A stretch of DNA of 26,170 bases, taken from Zygnema circumcarinatum. Taxonomy: Eukaryota > Streptophyta > Zygnematophyceae > Zygnematales > Zygnemataceae. The notes beneath the pieces were generated by a model that did no database searches, was not told the origin of the DNA, and was given only the letters and a program-made list of their open reading frames with translations. Of this stretch, positions 9,801 to 18,626 are shown in pieces. The DNA is taken from positions 631,842 through 658,011 of the forward strand of contig CM074819.1 in the NCBI GenBank assembly GCA_037447605.1, given 5' to 3'. The stretch's first letter is position 1; each line of letters begins with the position of its first letter. Made by a program: the position numbers and the translations under genes.

Positions 9801-12066
9801 ATGTGAAACGATCTCTCTCTCTCTCTCTCTCTCCCTCTCTCTCCCTCTCTCTCCCCCTCTCTCTCTCTCACTCTCTCTCTCTCTCTGCCCTCTCTCTCAG
9901 GTGAATATGAGCCCGGATGCGAGGCAAGTGGCAGGGCCCGCCACAGCAGCCCAACAGCGGAACAGCGCTCTCTGTGTGTTCCTGCAAGAGCTGCATGTTC
10001 GTATGCTCGCTATGCTGCTCTCTCGCCCACCAGAGGGAGAGGAGGCTCTCGCAAGTGGGCTCAAAGCCATTCATGGAGTTGCAGTAAATGCAATCACACC
10101 CCTTTTTACGGTATGTCATATGCTTAACCATTTCTGTTTCTTTTGTAGTTTCATGAGACAGTTTGGAAGAGGAGATTGGAAGAAGAAGCAGTGTGAAGGA
10201 GTGAAAGTGGGAGAGGAGGAGGTGGGAAGAGGCCGGTTGGAGTGAATGATCGGAATTGCCACAGTTCACTTCCCTTTGGGCTCTGCTCCGTACCCCTAGT
10301 ATGAAGCAATATCACAGGGCAAGCAGTGAGAGAGAAAGTAGATCGTCTCTCTCTGCTCTCACCGTCTCTCTCCCCCCCTCTGTCTCTCTCCCTCTCCCCC
10401 CCCCCCCCCCTTCTTCATTTGGATTTCCTTGTTTGACAGGCCATGGTAGAACGAATAGAGTCGTGTCTCCTCCTAATGCATGACGAAAACTTTGGAAGTG
10501 AGGAGGCCGGTGAGATTGGAGGAACTTCTTCAAAATATTTGGAGGAGAGCATCCGTTCTATGGCCCATTTCCGGGCAGAATTTATTTCAAAACTTTTGCC
10601 AACCAACCCCCAAACCGCACCTTCCGCAGCAGCAGCCATGGCTGCTGCGGGAGAGGAACCCATTTCCACAGGCCTTACAAGAAGGTATTAAACTTAAGAA
10701 CACCCTAAAAATTCAAACTTCTTCACCTTCCTGTGTATCTCGAAACCTCACGTCTCTACATTACATCTACCGCTCCCTCACTACATTGAATCGCTGAAAT
10801 CGATGTCTCCCCATCCTTTGCCTTCACTCTCTTTCTCCCTTCACATGCCTCGATTCCCATACGAGTTAATGCTAAATTGCTGTTATTCTACTTTCTCTCT
10901 CTTTCTCTCCTCTCCTGCATCTCCCTATTCTCTCCCAAAGGATGGCATCGAGAGTGCTCCTTTTCTTCGTACGACATGCGGCTCTTGTAAGGCCTCTCTC
11001 AGAGGCTGGAAAACTCCAAATGGCGAGAGATATGGGAGAACTTGAATTTGCAGTTGGTCAAAATTTGTTCCCTGTTGAGCAGCTTGGAGCTCCCTATAGA
11101 GCACTCAGAGCATTCCGGCCCCTTCTGTTTCTTGAAACGACCCAAATACCAAGCAGCTCTCTTTTGCAGGTGAGTTTGACGTTGCCTCATAATGTTGCTA
11201 CGGAGGGAGAGGGGTCCTTGGCCTTGCAAGTGGAGTCGTGGGAGGGTGGGAGGGTGGGAGTGGAAGGAAGGAGAATGTTGGAGGGGGGAAGTAGAGACGT
11301 CAAGGGATGGAGAGTGGGAGAGGATGGTGGGTTTGCTGGTGTTTTTCTCTTCGAGAGGAGGGAGTGGAGAAGAGATGAAGGAGGAGAAAAATTAAGAGAG
11401 GAGAGAACTCGATAGATTTCCCTCTATTTTGAATGGATGAAAGATGCCAGGCAGGCTAAACTTACTCTTTCCCCCCCACCCCCCTCTTTCTCGTTCCTCC
11501 CATTCTCTCCCTTCAATCCCCCTCCCTCTCTTCCCCTCGCTCGCCCCTCTTCCTTGCTCTCCTTCCCCTCACCCTCCTTTCTCTCCCTGTCTCTGCCCTT
11601 TCTCTACCCATCTCTGCCCCCGCCTCCCTCACCCTCCCTCTCTCGCCCCCCTCTCTTTCTCCTTCCTCTCTCTCTCTCTCCCGTCTCCCTTTTTCTCTCT
11701 CGTCCCCCCTATCTGTCCCACCCTCTCCCCCCTCTCCCTCTCCCCCCCCTCCCATTCTCCCCCTCCTTTCTGCTCTTCCAGGATATCCCTCCCAGTGCCG
11801 TCATCCACCACCTCTTCTCCCGTGCCCCTCCGGACTTAGAATCTCCTATGCAGCGCAATCAGCTCACTCCCGCACGCTTCTCCCTTTGGCTTGACCGCCA
11901 CTCGGAGGAGGACGCGTGGAAGGAGGTCAAGGGCAGTCTTGAGGCCTATGTGCAGAAAGTCAGGTCCCGAGGAGATAAGGAATTTTCGCCCATTTATCCG
12001 CTCATGCTGAAGTTAGGGCAGACACTATTGGAGAGTGCGTCGGGGAATGATCGAAAAGGGGGGTGA
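4565..12066 (+). CDS. COG5: Conserved oligomeric Golgi complex subunit 5
   Basis: Twelve exons join in frame into 873 codons plus stop: 4565-4849, 5411-5605, 5890-6006, 6174-6416, 6557-6658, 6881-7117, 7412-7660, 8240-8464, 9901-10110, 10440-10684, 10941-11169 and 11782-12066. COG5 is a lobe B subunit of the COG tether, which captures vesicles in intra-Golgi retrograde traffic. Landmarks match plant COG5 in order: RVRSEIAEPYKQIKSKTRQL, EAMKSLEQGMEALNQAEVGS, LQRVLAKKRDP, TASSFVKETFVGGYPKL, MASRVLLFFVRHAALVRPLS, FPVEQLGAPYRALRAFRPLL, SPMQRNQLTP and KVRSRGDKEFSPIYPLML. The length compares with about 830 residues in Arabidopsis. The N-terminal 60 residues are Ser/Ala-rich and poorly conserved; the middle is predicted coiled-coil/helical. 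Ten of eleven introns are phase 0, eight after a CAG codon. The assembly gap lies wholly in intron 8, so the coding sequence is intact. Exon 8 uses a CAG without a good pyrimidine tract, but only that acceptor keeps frame. Confidence 0.96.
4875..5160 (+). repeat. Purine-rich tract in COG5 intron 1
   Basis: GA- and GGA-rich low-complexity sequence on the sense strand within intron 1 (4850-5410). It opens spurious R/G/E-rich frames. Similar purine-rich blocks occur in intron 7 (about 7855-8045) and intron 11 (about 11200-11400). Confidence 0.6.
6740..6856 (+). repeat. GAAACT/GAAAGT hexamer array in COG5 intron 5
   Basis: A tandem hexamer array: GAAACT units, then a run of GAAAGT units, then GAAACT again. 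It fills most of the second half of intron 5 and ends 24 bp before the acceptor of exon 6, displacing the usual pyrimidine tract. Read on the minus strand it gives a meaningless alternating F/Q/S/T peptide. Confidence 0.85.
8713..9574. other. Assembly gap (862 N) in COG5 intron 8
   Basis: The run of N is flanked by C homopolymers on both sides and by long CT-rich sequence. COG5 exon 8 ends at 8464 and exon 9 starts at 9901 in matching phase, so no conserved COG5 coding sequence seems to be missing. The gap length may be an estimate. Confidence 0.95.
9811..9899 (+). repeat. CT simple repeat at the COG5 exon 9 acceptor
   Basis: Nearly pure (CT)n running directly into the acceptor AG of exon 9, so it doubles as a very long polypyrimidine tract. 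Confidence 0.8.
11460..11780 (+). repeat. Polypyrimidine tract in COG5 intron 11
   Basis: About 320 bp of almost uninterrupted C/T on the sense strand, ending at the acceptor of the last exon. It opens long but meaningless P/S/L-rich frames in two registers. Confidence 0.8.
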
Positions 12067-12383
12067 TGGGGTTAATGGGATTTTTGATGAATGAGGTTTA
12101 GGGGAGGCAACGAGGGATTTGAAAGGGGTGCGGAAATTGGGGAAGGGGACAAGTTAGGGTTGTGGCTCATTAGGAGAAAAGGTTCAGAGGGTTCAGGGGA
12201 GGGATTAGAGGATGGTTCAGTAGGGAGGTTCTTAGGATTAGAGGGGGTTCCGACGTGGCTTTGAAGGTCGGCGCTGCTTCCGCCAGTGACTGAGAGCTTC
12301 GCAATTTTGAGTTCATTTTTCTCCTTTGTCTTTGCTTGAGGCAGGTTTGAAGAAGGAGAAGGGGGGGTGGGGGTAGTTGCACA

Positions 12384-12447
12384 CCTAAAAAACCCTAAAC
12401 CTCTAAAGCCCTAAAGCCTTAAAGCCCTAAGACCGTATACCCTAAAA
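12384..12447 (+). repeat. Degenerate telomere-like repeat (CCCTAAA type)
   Basis: CCCTAAA occurs at 12393 and 12409, CCCTAAG at 12425 and CCCTAAAA at 12440, with variants such as CCTTAAA and CTCTAAA between, spaced about 8 bp apart. CCCTAAA is the Arabidopsis-type plant telomere unit. This is interstitial, at the 3' flank of COG5, and may be a telobox cluster or a relic of break repair. Confidence 0.7.
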
Positions 12448-12559
12448 CCGTTCACCGTTCACCGTTCACCGTTCAACGTTCACTGTTCAACGTTCACCGT
12501 TCAACGTTCACTGTTCAACGTTCACCGTTCAACGTTCACTGTTCAACGTTCTCCGTTCA
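12448..12559 (+). repeat. Sixteen-copy 7-bp tandem array (CCGTTCA type)
   Basis: Sixteen consecutive 7-mers with no spacer. Four CCGTTCA copies come first, then a higher-order 28-bp cycle of ACGTTCA, CTGTTCA, ACGTTCA, CCGTTCA. It begins at the base after the last telomere-like CCCTAAAA and has the telomeric unit length of 7. Confidence 0.9.
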
Positions 12560-13304
12560 TCGTATCTAGCGTGGATCACACTAAACACGCACCCACACTA
12601 CTTGATGTATGGCATTGGCATAAATAGTATGGGCTGCAGGATTTATGCCATTCTTAAGTAATGCGCGTCTTTAGGGTTACGTCATCTGCATTTCAATATG
12701 CAGTTATTCCCACAAAAAGCGGGCAAATTATGCAGAACCATGCGTCCATACCATACCATCCATGTATGATTCTGTTTTGGAAAGAATTGTAGCAAGCTTA
12801 TGTGAATGGTTTGTTAGCATCTGTATCACGGAAATGAGATCGGAAGGGGTACTAAAAAGATGAGAAATGTGCAGATTTGGTGTACACTAACAGAACGAAC
12901 TCGGTTTAAAGCGCCAAACTTGCTCCGGGGCTCGAAACTTGGTTTCATGCTCTTGACTTCCTATTCGCCACTTGTAACTTGTCACCAACTTATACTATCG
13001 ATAACCAACCCACCCAGAAAACTATTTTAAAAAGAAAACGACATCAGAAGACTTGCCCTTTGCTTTATTCTCTGTACCAAATCAAACAGGTGATACAGAT
13101 CTTCACGCCTTAGTAACTCGAGATCTCTGACATTCATAGAAGCCGGCAGGTCCATCAGGAGGGCAACCAATCTCGCCCTCTCTCATAATGTCCTCCCAAC
13201 CCCCTCCAAATCTCTTCACCCTTTCTTCCCTCTCTCGTGTCTTGCAGATAAGTATTTTCTGCCTCTACGGATCAAAAGTTTAATGCCAGTCCCGACCCTT
13301 CCCT

Positions 13305-16300
13305 TCATCCAAAGGTAGCCCGAGCTGCCCTCCTTCCGTGCTTATCATATGCGACATTGAATTTATCGACGAGTTCATTAATCGCACTGCACCCGGGAAA
13401 CAAGAGAAAGATTCATTAAGATTTTCTTCCCTCCCCCCCCTGACTCTCCTCCTCTACGTTTCTCTCGCTCTCAGTGACTGTACAATCCACTATTTTGGGT
13501 AGGGCTTGTTATGGAAGACCTGATGAGACTATGCAATACAGGCCTTTCAAAGGGTGCCAGCTTCACGCACACTCTCTTCCCTCTTTCACAATTCCTCTGT
13601 CCTTTAAACATTCCCTGTCCTCTGTCCGTCCTTTCTGTTGCTCTCCTTTTCTCTCTTTCCTACAGTAACATGTTCCACACCTCCATTTGTCCCTTTCTCT
13701 CTCTAACTCTCTCTCTCTCAGTGTTCCTCCCTCCGCTTCTCCTTCTCTTGCCTCATTTCCCTCCCTCAGTTTTCTTTGTTCCTCTCGTCCTTCCTTCTCC
13801 TTCGTGACAGGAAAGGAGGGGGAGGGAGGGACGGAGGGAGGGAGGGAGTGGGGGAAAGGTGGGGGGGAGAGAGGGGGAGAGAGAGTAGGAGGGGACGAGA
13901 TGGCAAAGTACCTGGTGCCCTTCATGACGCTTGCCATGTAAGTCATGAGCAAAGTATCGTTGTACTCCTGAACCAAAAACAATAACAAAGCCATTTTCAA
14001 CAGACCCCTCTCACTCCTGCAGGAATTCTTCTGCAACAGACCTCCCCTGACCGAAGAAACTTAAACCAAAAGGAGATGCTCTACAGCCTCCTTCAAAGCT
14101 CAACTTGAGCAAATTAGTAGAGAGGTCCAGCACATCAATGATCGAAAATATTGCTAACATGCAAGAAAGTCTTTCTGTTCAGATAAGGAAAATTGCAGTC
14201 AGGAACTGTAACTCACCATCAAAAACTCCTCTTGGAATTTTGGGGAATCGATTGCAGGAAGTCGTCGTACAAGACTTGAAACCTGCCGGAGAAGCGAATG
14301 TTCATATGGAAGCTCACCTGCAAGCAGAGTTGAGAAACATAAAGTGTACAGTGATGAAAACATTAGGAAAAAACCATAAATAATTAGGGCGAGTGCAAAC
14401 GGGCAACAAATACCAAGCAGGAACAGATCCGATTTTACAGTGTGTTGGTTTTGGTATACGAAATCATGTACTACATGAAAAATTACAGAGCATGCAACAA
14501 AGCGCTTTACTGCTTTGCCTCCCATATTCAAAAAAGCGACTGAAAATGTAGATCAAGGTGGTAAGTCATCAAATCAGAATAAACCTTTTTGCATGTTGAC
14601 GAGAAGGTTTCGTAGAACTTTAATTCTGCCACTGAGCATCTTAATGGCGTTGTGCATTCCCGTCAAGTGCGCAGCCACTGCACAAAACCGCTGACAATTT
14701 GTTAAGGGAAAGCAGAACAAGAAAAGCTGAGTAACAAAGTAAGAGAAACGAGAAATGTAGGTAAGAATTTCATTGTGTAAGAAGGCTCCAGAAAGTAATC
14801 TTTTCAAGGAATGGGAAAATTTTGAAGGCTATGTGCACATTGCCCGAAATCAATAAAATGAATGTACGATAAAGTTCACATGACTCCTCGCATACAAATG
14901 CATCCAAACGCTTCACATATAGGAATGGTTTTCTTATCATGATGATGATGCATCTCGTCAATCGAACACAGCAAAAAAACAATTCTAGAAAGAGATGACA
15001 ACAATAGAGAAGACATCGATTCTTATAACAAGAAAACTTCAACAAAGAAACGGCACCTACGTTGAGTAGCTGCAGAACTCCCATCCGATGGCTTGATGTG
15101 CGCAACATGGTCTACTGATATGCGTTCAGCTTCCACGGTCTGGGCAGGCCCATTCAAACATAAAGTTCAGAAAGCCAAGAACAAATAATTTCTCACAGTC
15201 AAACAGCCAAAGTCGAAAACAAAAGGGGAGCCATACAGTCGTAAAAGATACTGAGCAGCGATCCGCTTAGAATTACTTTTTAAGTTCTCATCAGAAAAAA
15301 CAAAAAAGAATCAGAATCGCTTGCCTGATCTCATTTCCGCACATCGTCAATATTTTGTTGTTTTCAATCGTTTCAAGCAAACCTGATGCTAGGTATCATT
15401 TCAGCAAAAGCAAGTACGTCTCACCTCAATAGTGTAACTGGAGCTCACAAAAATAAGGGAAGGGACTCCATCGATGACATGCAGTTCTGCGAAAAAGTTA
15501 ACCACATTCACCGACAGCCCCTTCAAGAAGAGGACGAGCCAATAGTCAGCAAGGTCGAAGCCAACAGCAAGAAATACTAGTTGTGCCTCCTACACATGAA
15601 CATTTGATCACATTTGCCAAGTTCGGAAAACGCCGAACAGGAGCAAAGCTACAAAACAGCACACAAGCTTTGCAGCTTCAGCAGTGACTTGCAAAATCGC
15701 CAATTCCTATCCAAATGTGCAGAGCTAGAAATGTAAGAACTAACTTTACGGATGTTGGGTCATATCTCTTGCAGAGGTTCCATTCCTTGACAGGATACAA
15801 AGCTGCCCGCGACAAGAATGTTCATGTTTCCCCAAAAAAATGTTGCAGATAATGCAATAAAGCTGCAGTCTGCGCTGGGAAGGGGATACTAGATAGTGCA
15901 CAACTTGCAAACCCTAATTCCAAGCTATGTTGCAGAAAAAGCAAACACATAGAGGGAGGTTGTGTTTCAGCACTGTTTGGGACTGTTGGCATCTGCTTGC
16001 AGTATGGACGTAAGCTGGAAGAAATATTTGTATGGTTACAAGGGCTGAAAAAAGTGATTACCGCTTTCATAAATCGTTATTGGGAGGTCCTTGCCGGCAG
16101 GATTAATGGCTGGATTGAGAAGGACATAGATAGGGCTTTCATTTATTTCCATCAGCTGCACCCGTCAACATACATGATTTCACCATAAGAAATGGAAATG
16201 CTTACAAACCAGAAACTAAATAACAAGAAATTGTGTCATTTATCCACATTCAGCAAATAGGTGAGGTGAAATCATATGAGAATAAGCGGAATTCAACAGC

Positions 16301-17165
16301 AAGACTGAAGGAAAAGAAAAAAGTGGATAGATTGCGAGTTCAGAAACGAATTGAAACTGAACATGCGCTAAACATTTGACTTCATAGCAATCAGAAAGAG
16401 GGTCACTCACAGCCTTATGAATATGCATATCCGAGTCCTGTACATCGTTTCCAGTGGAATACCAGCCGAGAATGTCGTATTTCGGAAAAACCTTCTTATC
16501 TGCAAACAGCAGAAAACCAAAAAAATCCGTTAGCCCCGACCTAGTGCGACGGCATCTGGCAGACAGTCGCCAACTGGCAAGAACAAAGCGCGAGAGCGAG
16601 AGATAGAGAGGGAGAGAGCAAAAGAGAAACAGATACAGAAAGAGAGAGAAAGTGAGCGAGAAACAGATAACAGGGAGAGAGGGAGAGCGAAAGAAACTGT
16701 ATGCCTAATTTTTCCTTTCAGATTGCAACATCCGCAGAACAATCCGCCTTTTGGGATTAAGATGCATAAGCAGGAGACGGAAGAAATCAAGGAAGCAGAA
16801 CACAGAATCAAAGAAGCAATACCTTGATCAACAATGCAAACAAGTAAGGAGGCATAAATCTCACATTGTTCGATTTTGGTATCAAGAAATACTCTGTCGA
16901 TGATAATTTCTCCTGCAGCATATGGCGCTGCAGATGTGCTTGCCTCCAGTTCCCCCCCCTCTGTACTCATAGCGTCCTTGAATCCATACTTCAGCTCAAA
17001 AGAATTGAAAACTTCCACCGTTCGCCCTGACTGAATGCCCAGCACGCATCCTAAAACGCGCTGCGCGGCGCCATTTCTCTGCGCTTTGATGCGAGTGTGG
17101 TGATCAGATATGTTCAAAATCACCAAGGGATGCAGCTTGAATGTCAGGCCGCTGGCTGAAGACAT
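13305..17165 (-). CDS. CSN6: COP9 signalosome subunit 6
   Basis: Nine minus-strand exons join in frame into 318 codons plus stop: 17165-16865, 16499-16411, 16155-16062, 15486-15425, 15139-15061, 14677-14585, 14317-14217, 13967-13912 and 13386-13305. Arabidopsis CSN6 is about the same length. The N-terminal MPN domain opens with SGLTFKLHPLVILNISDHHT and RTVEVFNSFEL, continues through GWYSTGNDVQDSDMHIHKA, LMEINESPIYVLLNPAIN and YESELHVIDGVP, and ends near TVEAERISVDHVAHIKPSDG. It lacks the HxH zinc ligands of the JAMM motif, as expected for CSN6, which is structural and pairs with catalytic CSN5. The C-terminal helical part (LAAHLTGMHNAIKML, LLRQVSSLVRRLPAIDSPKF, EYNDTLLMTYMASVMKGT, INELVDKFNVAYDKHGRR) joins the complex's helical bundle. 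The complex removes NEDD8 from cullins in the nucleus and cytosol. The ATG at 17165 is chosen because MSSASGLTFKLHPL matches the family start. Confidence 0.97.
13690..13895. repeat. Adjacent CT-rich and GA-rich tracts in CSN6 intron 8
   Basis: The plus strand is CT-rich to about 13800 and then switches to GGA/GA-rich to about 13895. The two halves are partly complementary and could pair in the nascent RNA. Both lie in the last CSN6 intron (13387-13911). Confidence 0.55.
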
Positions 17166-17390
17166 GTGGAACGTGTTTCTTGCAAACAATGCAAAATATT
17201 AACACTAAAAATGATGTTTAAGACAAGGCCTGTGACAGAATTGTCAGAAAAGTCGATGCTGGATGATCTCCAAGAAGAGCTGCAAAAAAAATTTGTAGGT
17301 CTCAATTGCAGAAGGTAGCGGTACCTGTAACACAGAACAGGTTGAGAAAAAAAACGTCCACCAACATCGCAATATTCAATAGGGGGAGGT

Positions 17391-17535
17391 ATTTGCGACA
17401 TTGCAATGTATCTCGATACCAGTTTATTCGTTGCGATACAGTATTGGGCCTGCAGTATCACAGTATTGCGATACACATATCGGTAACACGATATATCGCC
17501 ATACCGGTTTTTGTTCCATTATTGGGGTCGATACT
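17391..17535. repeat. GATAC/GTATC-rich palindromic cluster
   Basis: GCGATAC, CGATAC, CAGTATTG and CAGTATC recur in both orientations. Perfect short palindromes include ACATTGCAATGT (17398-17409) and CGATATATCG (17489-17498). It lies 230-370 bp upstream of the CSN6 start. It looks like a decayed transposon end or an AT-rich binding-site array; I cannot decide which. Confidence 0.5.
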
Positions 17536-18045
17536 GTTGGAAGGAGCCCTCACAGGTCAGACCATTGCAGGTCTAAAAGGAGAAAATGAAGTCATGTGCG
17601 AAATCCATGGCTGCCAAATGTATGATTCGTGACTGTGAAGTTGATGTCTTTGACAGCAGAACTCTGTGAAGATAACATATCTGAAAAAGAAATACTTTTT
17701 TTGTATAAATTTACTAAATGCTTGCATTTTCGAAAGCAGCTGCTTGCAAAGCCGAGAGTGGTTTTTTCGTGACGAGAGATGCTCAAAATAGCAGGCTCCC
17801 AAGATACTTTCAGAAAAAGACCACCTTTTCTTGATGTTTTCTCCTTCAAGCGCAGGGAAGACGACTGGAAGGATGTAGGACTTCGAGATGAGATATAACA
17901 CAACACTGTGAATTAACGAGGATTGAAAATTAGAGATATGTGTTGCAGAGCCCTCGAGCACAAACACTTGAAACTGCAATTCTGCCACCGCTGTCATAAC
18001 CTGTAAAATGCCTTGAACAAAAGGGAGATGTGGCATTGAACAATG

Positions 18046-18081
18046 TTTTTGATTGTTGCTAGGAATAGCAACAATCAAAAA
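18046..18081. other. Perfect 16-bp inverted repeat with GGAA loop
   Basis: The left arm TTTTTGATTGTTGCTA (18046-18061) is exactly complementary to the right arm (18066-18081), around a 4-nt loop GGAA. As plus-strand RNA this is a 16-bp stem closed by a GNRA-type tetraloop. It lies about 480 bp upstream of the nuclease start codon and about 880 bp upstream of the CSN6 start. Confidence 0.85.
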
Positions 18082-18489
18082 GATAAAACGCATAGCCCTT
18101 TGGACTATGGTAATTTCCAGAAATCCAAATGCACAGATATAGAGTCCGCTTTTCAGGTATTAGTTAACATTCACCCAAAAGATCTTTTTCCATGAAAGCA
18201 TGCGCGGCCTACCTGCAATTTTTTTTCATTCTTTACAGCAGAATCAGCGGCCTGCACATCTCAAAGAACGGGCAGAGAAGAAGGGCCACCTCGCTGCTGC
18301 GGGCAGAGAAGGCAGCCGAAAAAATGAAAGCGTGAAACAAGTGCAGAATGAAGCTCTAAAGAATGAATGGACATGTGCTTAGGCTTGCATGCACTCCTGC
18401 ATTCAAGAAAACGAAAGTTACGGAAGATTCACGCCAAAGCGGAGTGTAGCTAGTATTGGACTTTCCGTGCTCGTCCTGACTACTGCAGC

Positions 18490-18626
18490 ATGACTATCGC
18501 CATATATTCTTCGCTTGCTGCCGAGAGACTCATCGAACTATGATGCACCTCTCTGCGACATGTTCTCTTTCTTTGCAAAAGTCATCACGTCCAGCCGCAA
18601 TACGGCTTCTCGCAGCGCCATCATAG
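18490..18626 (+). promoter_or_regulatory. Two upstream ORFs before the CCR4-like gene
   Basis: The first uORF runs from ATG 18490 to TGA 18543 (17 codons). The second starts at the double ATG at 18540, overlaps the main ATG at 18560 in another frame and stops at TAG 18626. If transcribed, both would reduce initiation at the main ATG. Their presence depends on the unknown transcription start. Confidence 0.4.

Larger units (their letters stand above)
12067..13304. other. Convergent spacer between COG5 and CSN6
   Basis: The spacer lies between the COG5 stop and the CSN6 stop on the other strand, so it should hold both 3' UTRs and both polyadenylation sites. I see no gene. It contains G-rich sequence (12067-12385), telomere-like and 7-mer repeats, and a 10-bp perfect inverted repeat at 12616-12625/12641-12650 with a 15-nt loop. 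Confidence 0.6.
17166..18559. promoter_or_regulatory. Head-to-head spacer between CSN6 and the CCR4-like nuclease gene
   Basis: This 1.4-kb region separates two divergent start codons and should contain both promoters and 5' leaders. A good acceptor-like T-run plus GCAG on the minus strand near 17280 suggests a possible 5' UTR intron for CSN6. No convincing TATA box was placed. Minus-strand frames at 17557-18093 resemble nothing I recognise. Confidence 0.5.

Noticed and set aside
10312-10533. Minus-strand ORF across COG5 exon 10
   Set aside because: Shadow of the CT-rich intron and of the COG5 coding exon on the other strand.
15386-15580. Plus-strand ORF with a plausible composition
   Set aside because: It is antisense to CSN6 exon 4, which is clearly coding on the minus strand.
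17557-18093. 178-codon minus-strand frame in the CSN6/nuclease spacer
   Set aside because: The frame starts in a hairpin, shows no known motif and has no supporting junctions. It is probably chance in AT-rich promoter DNA.
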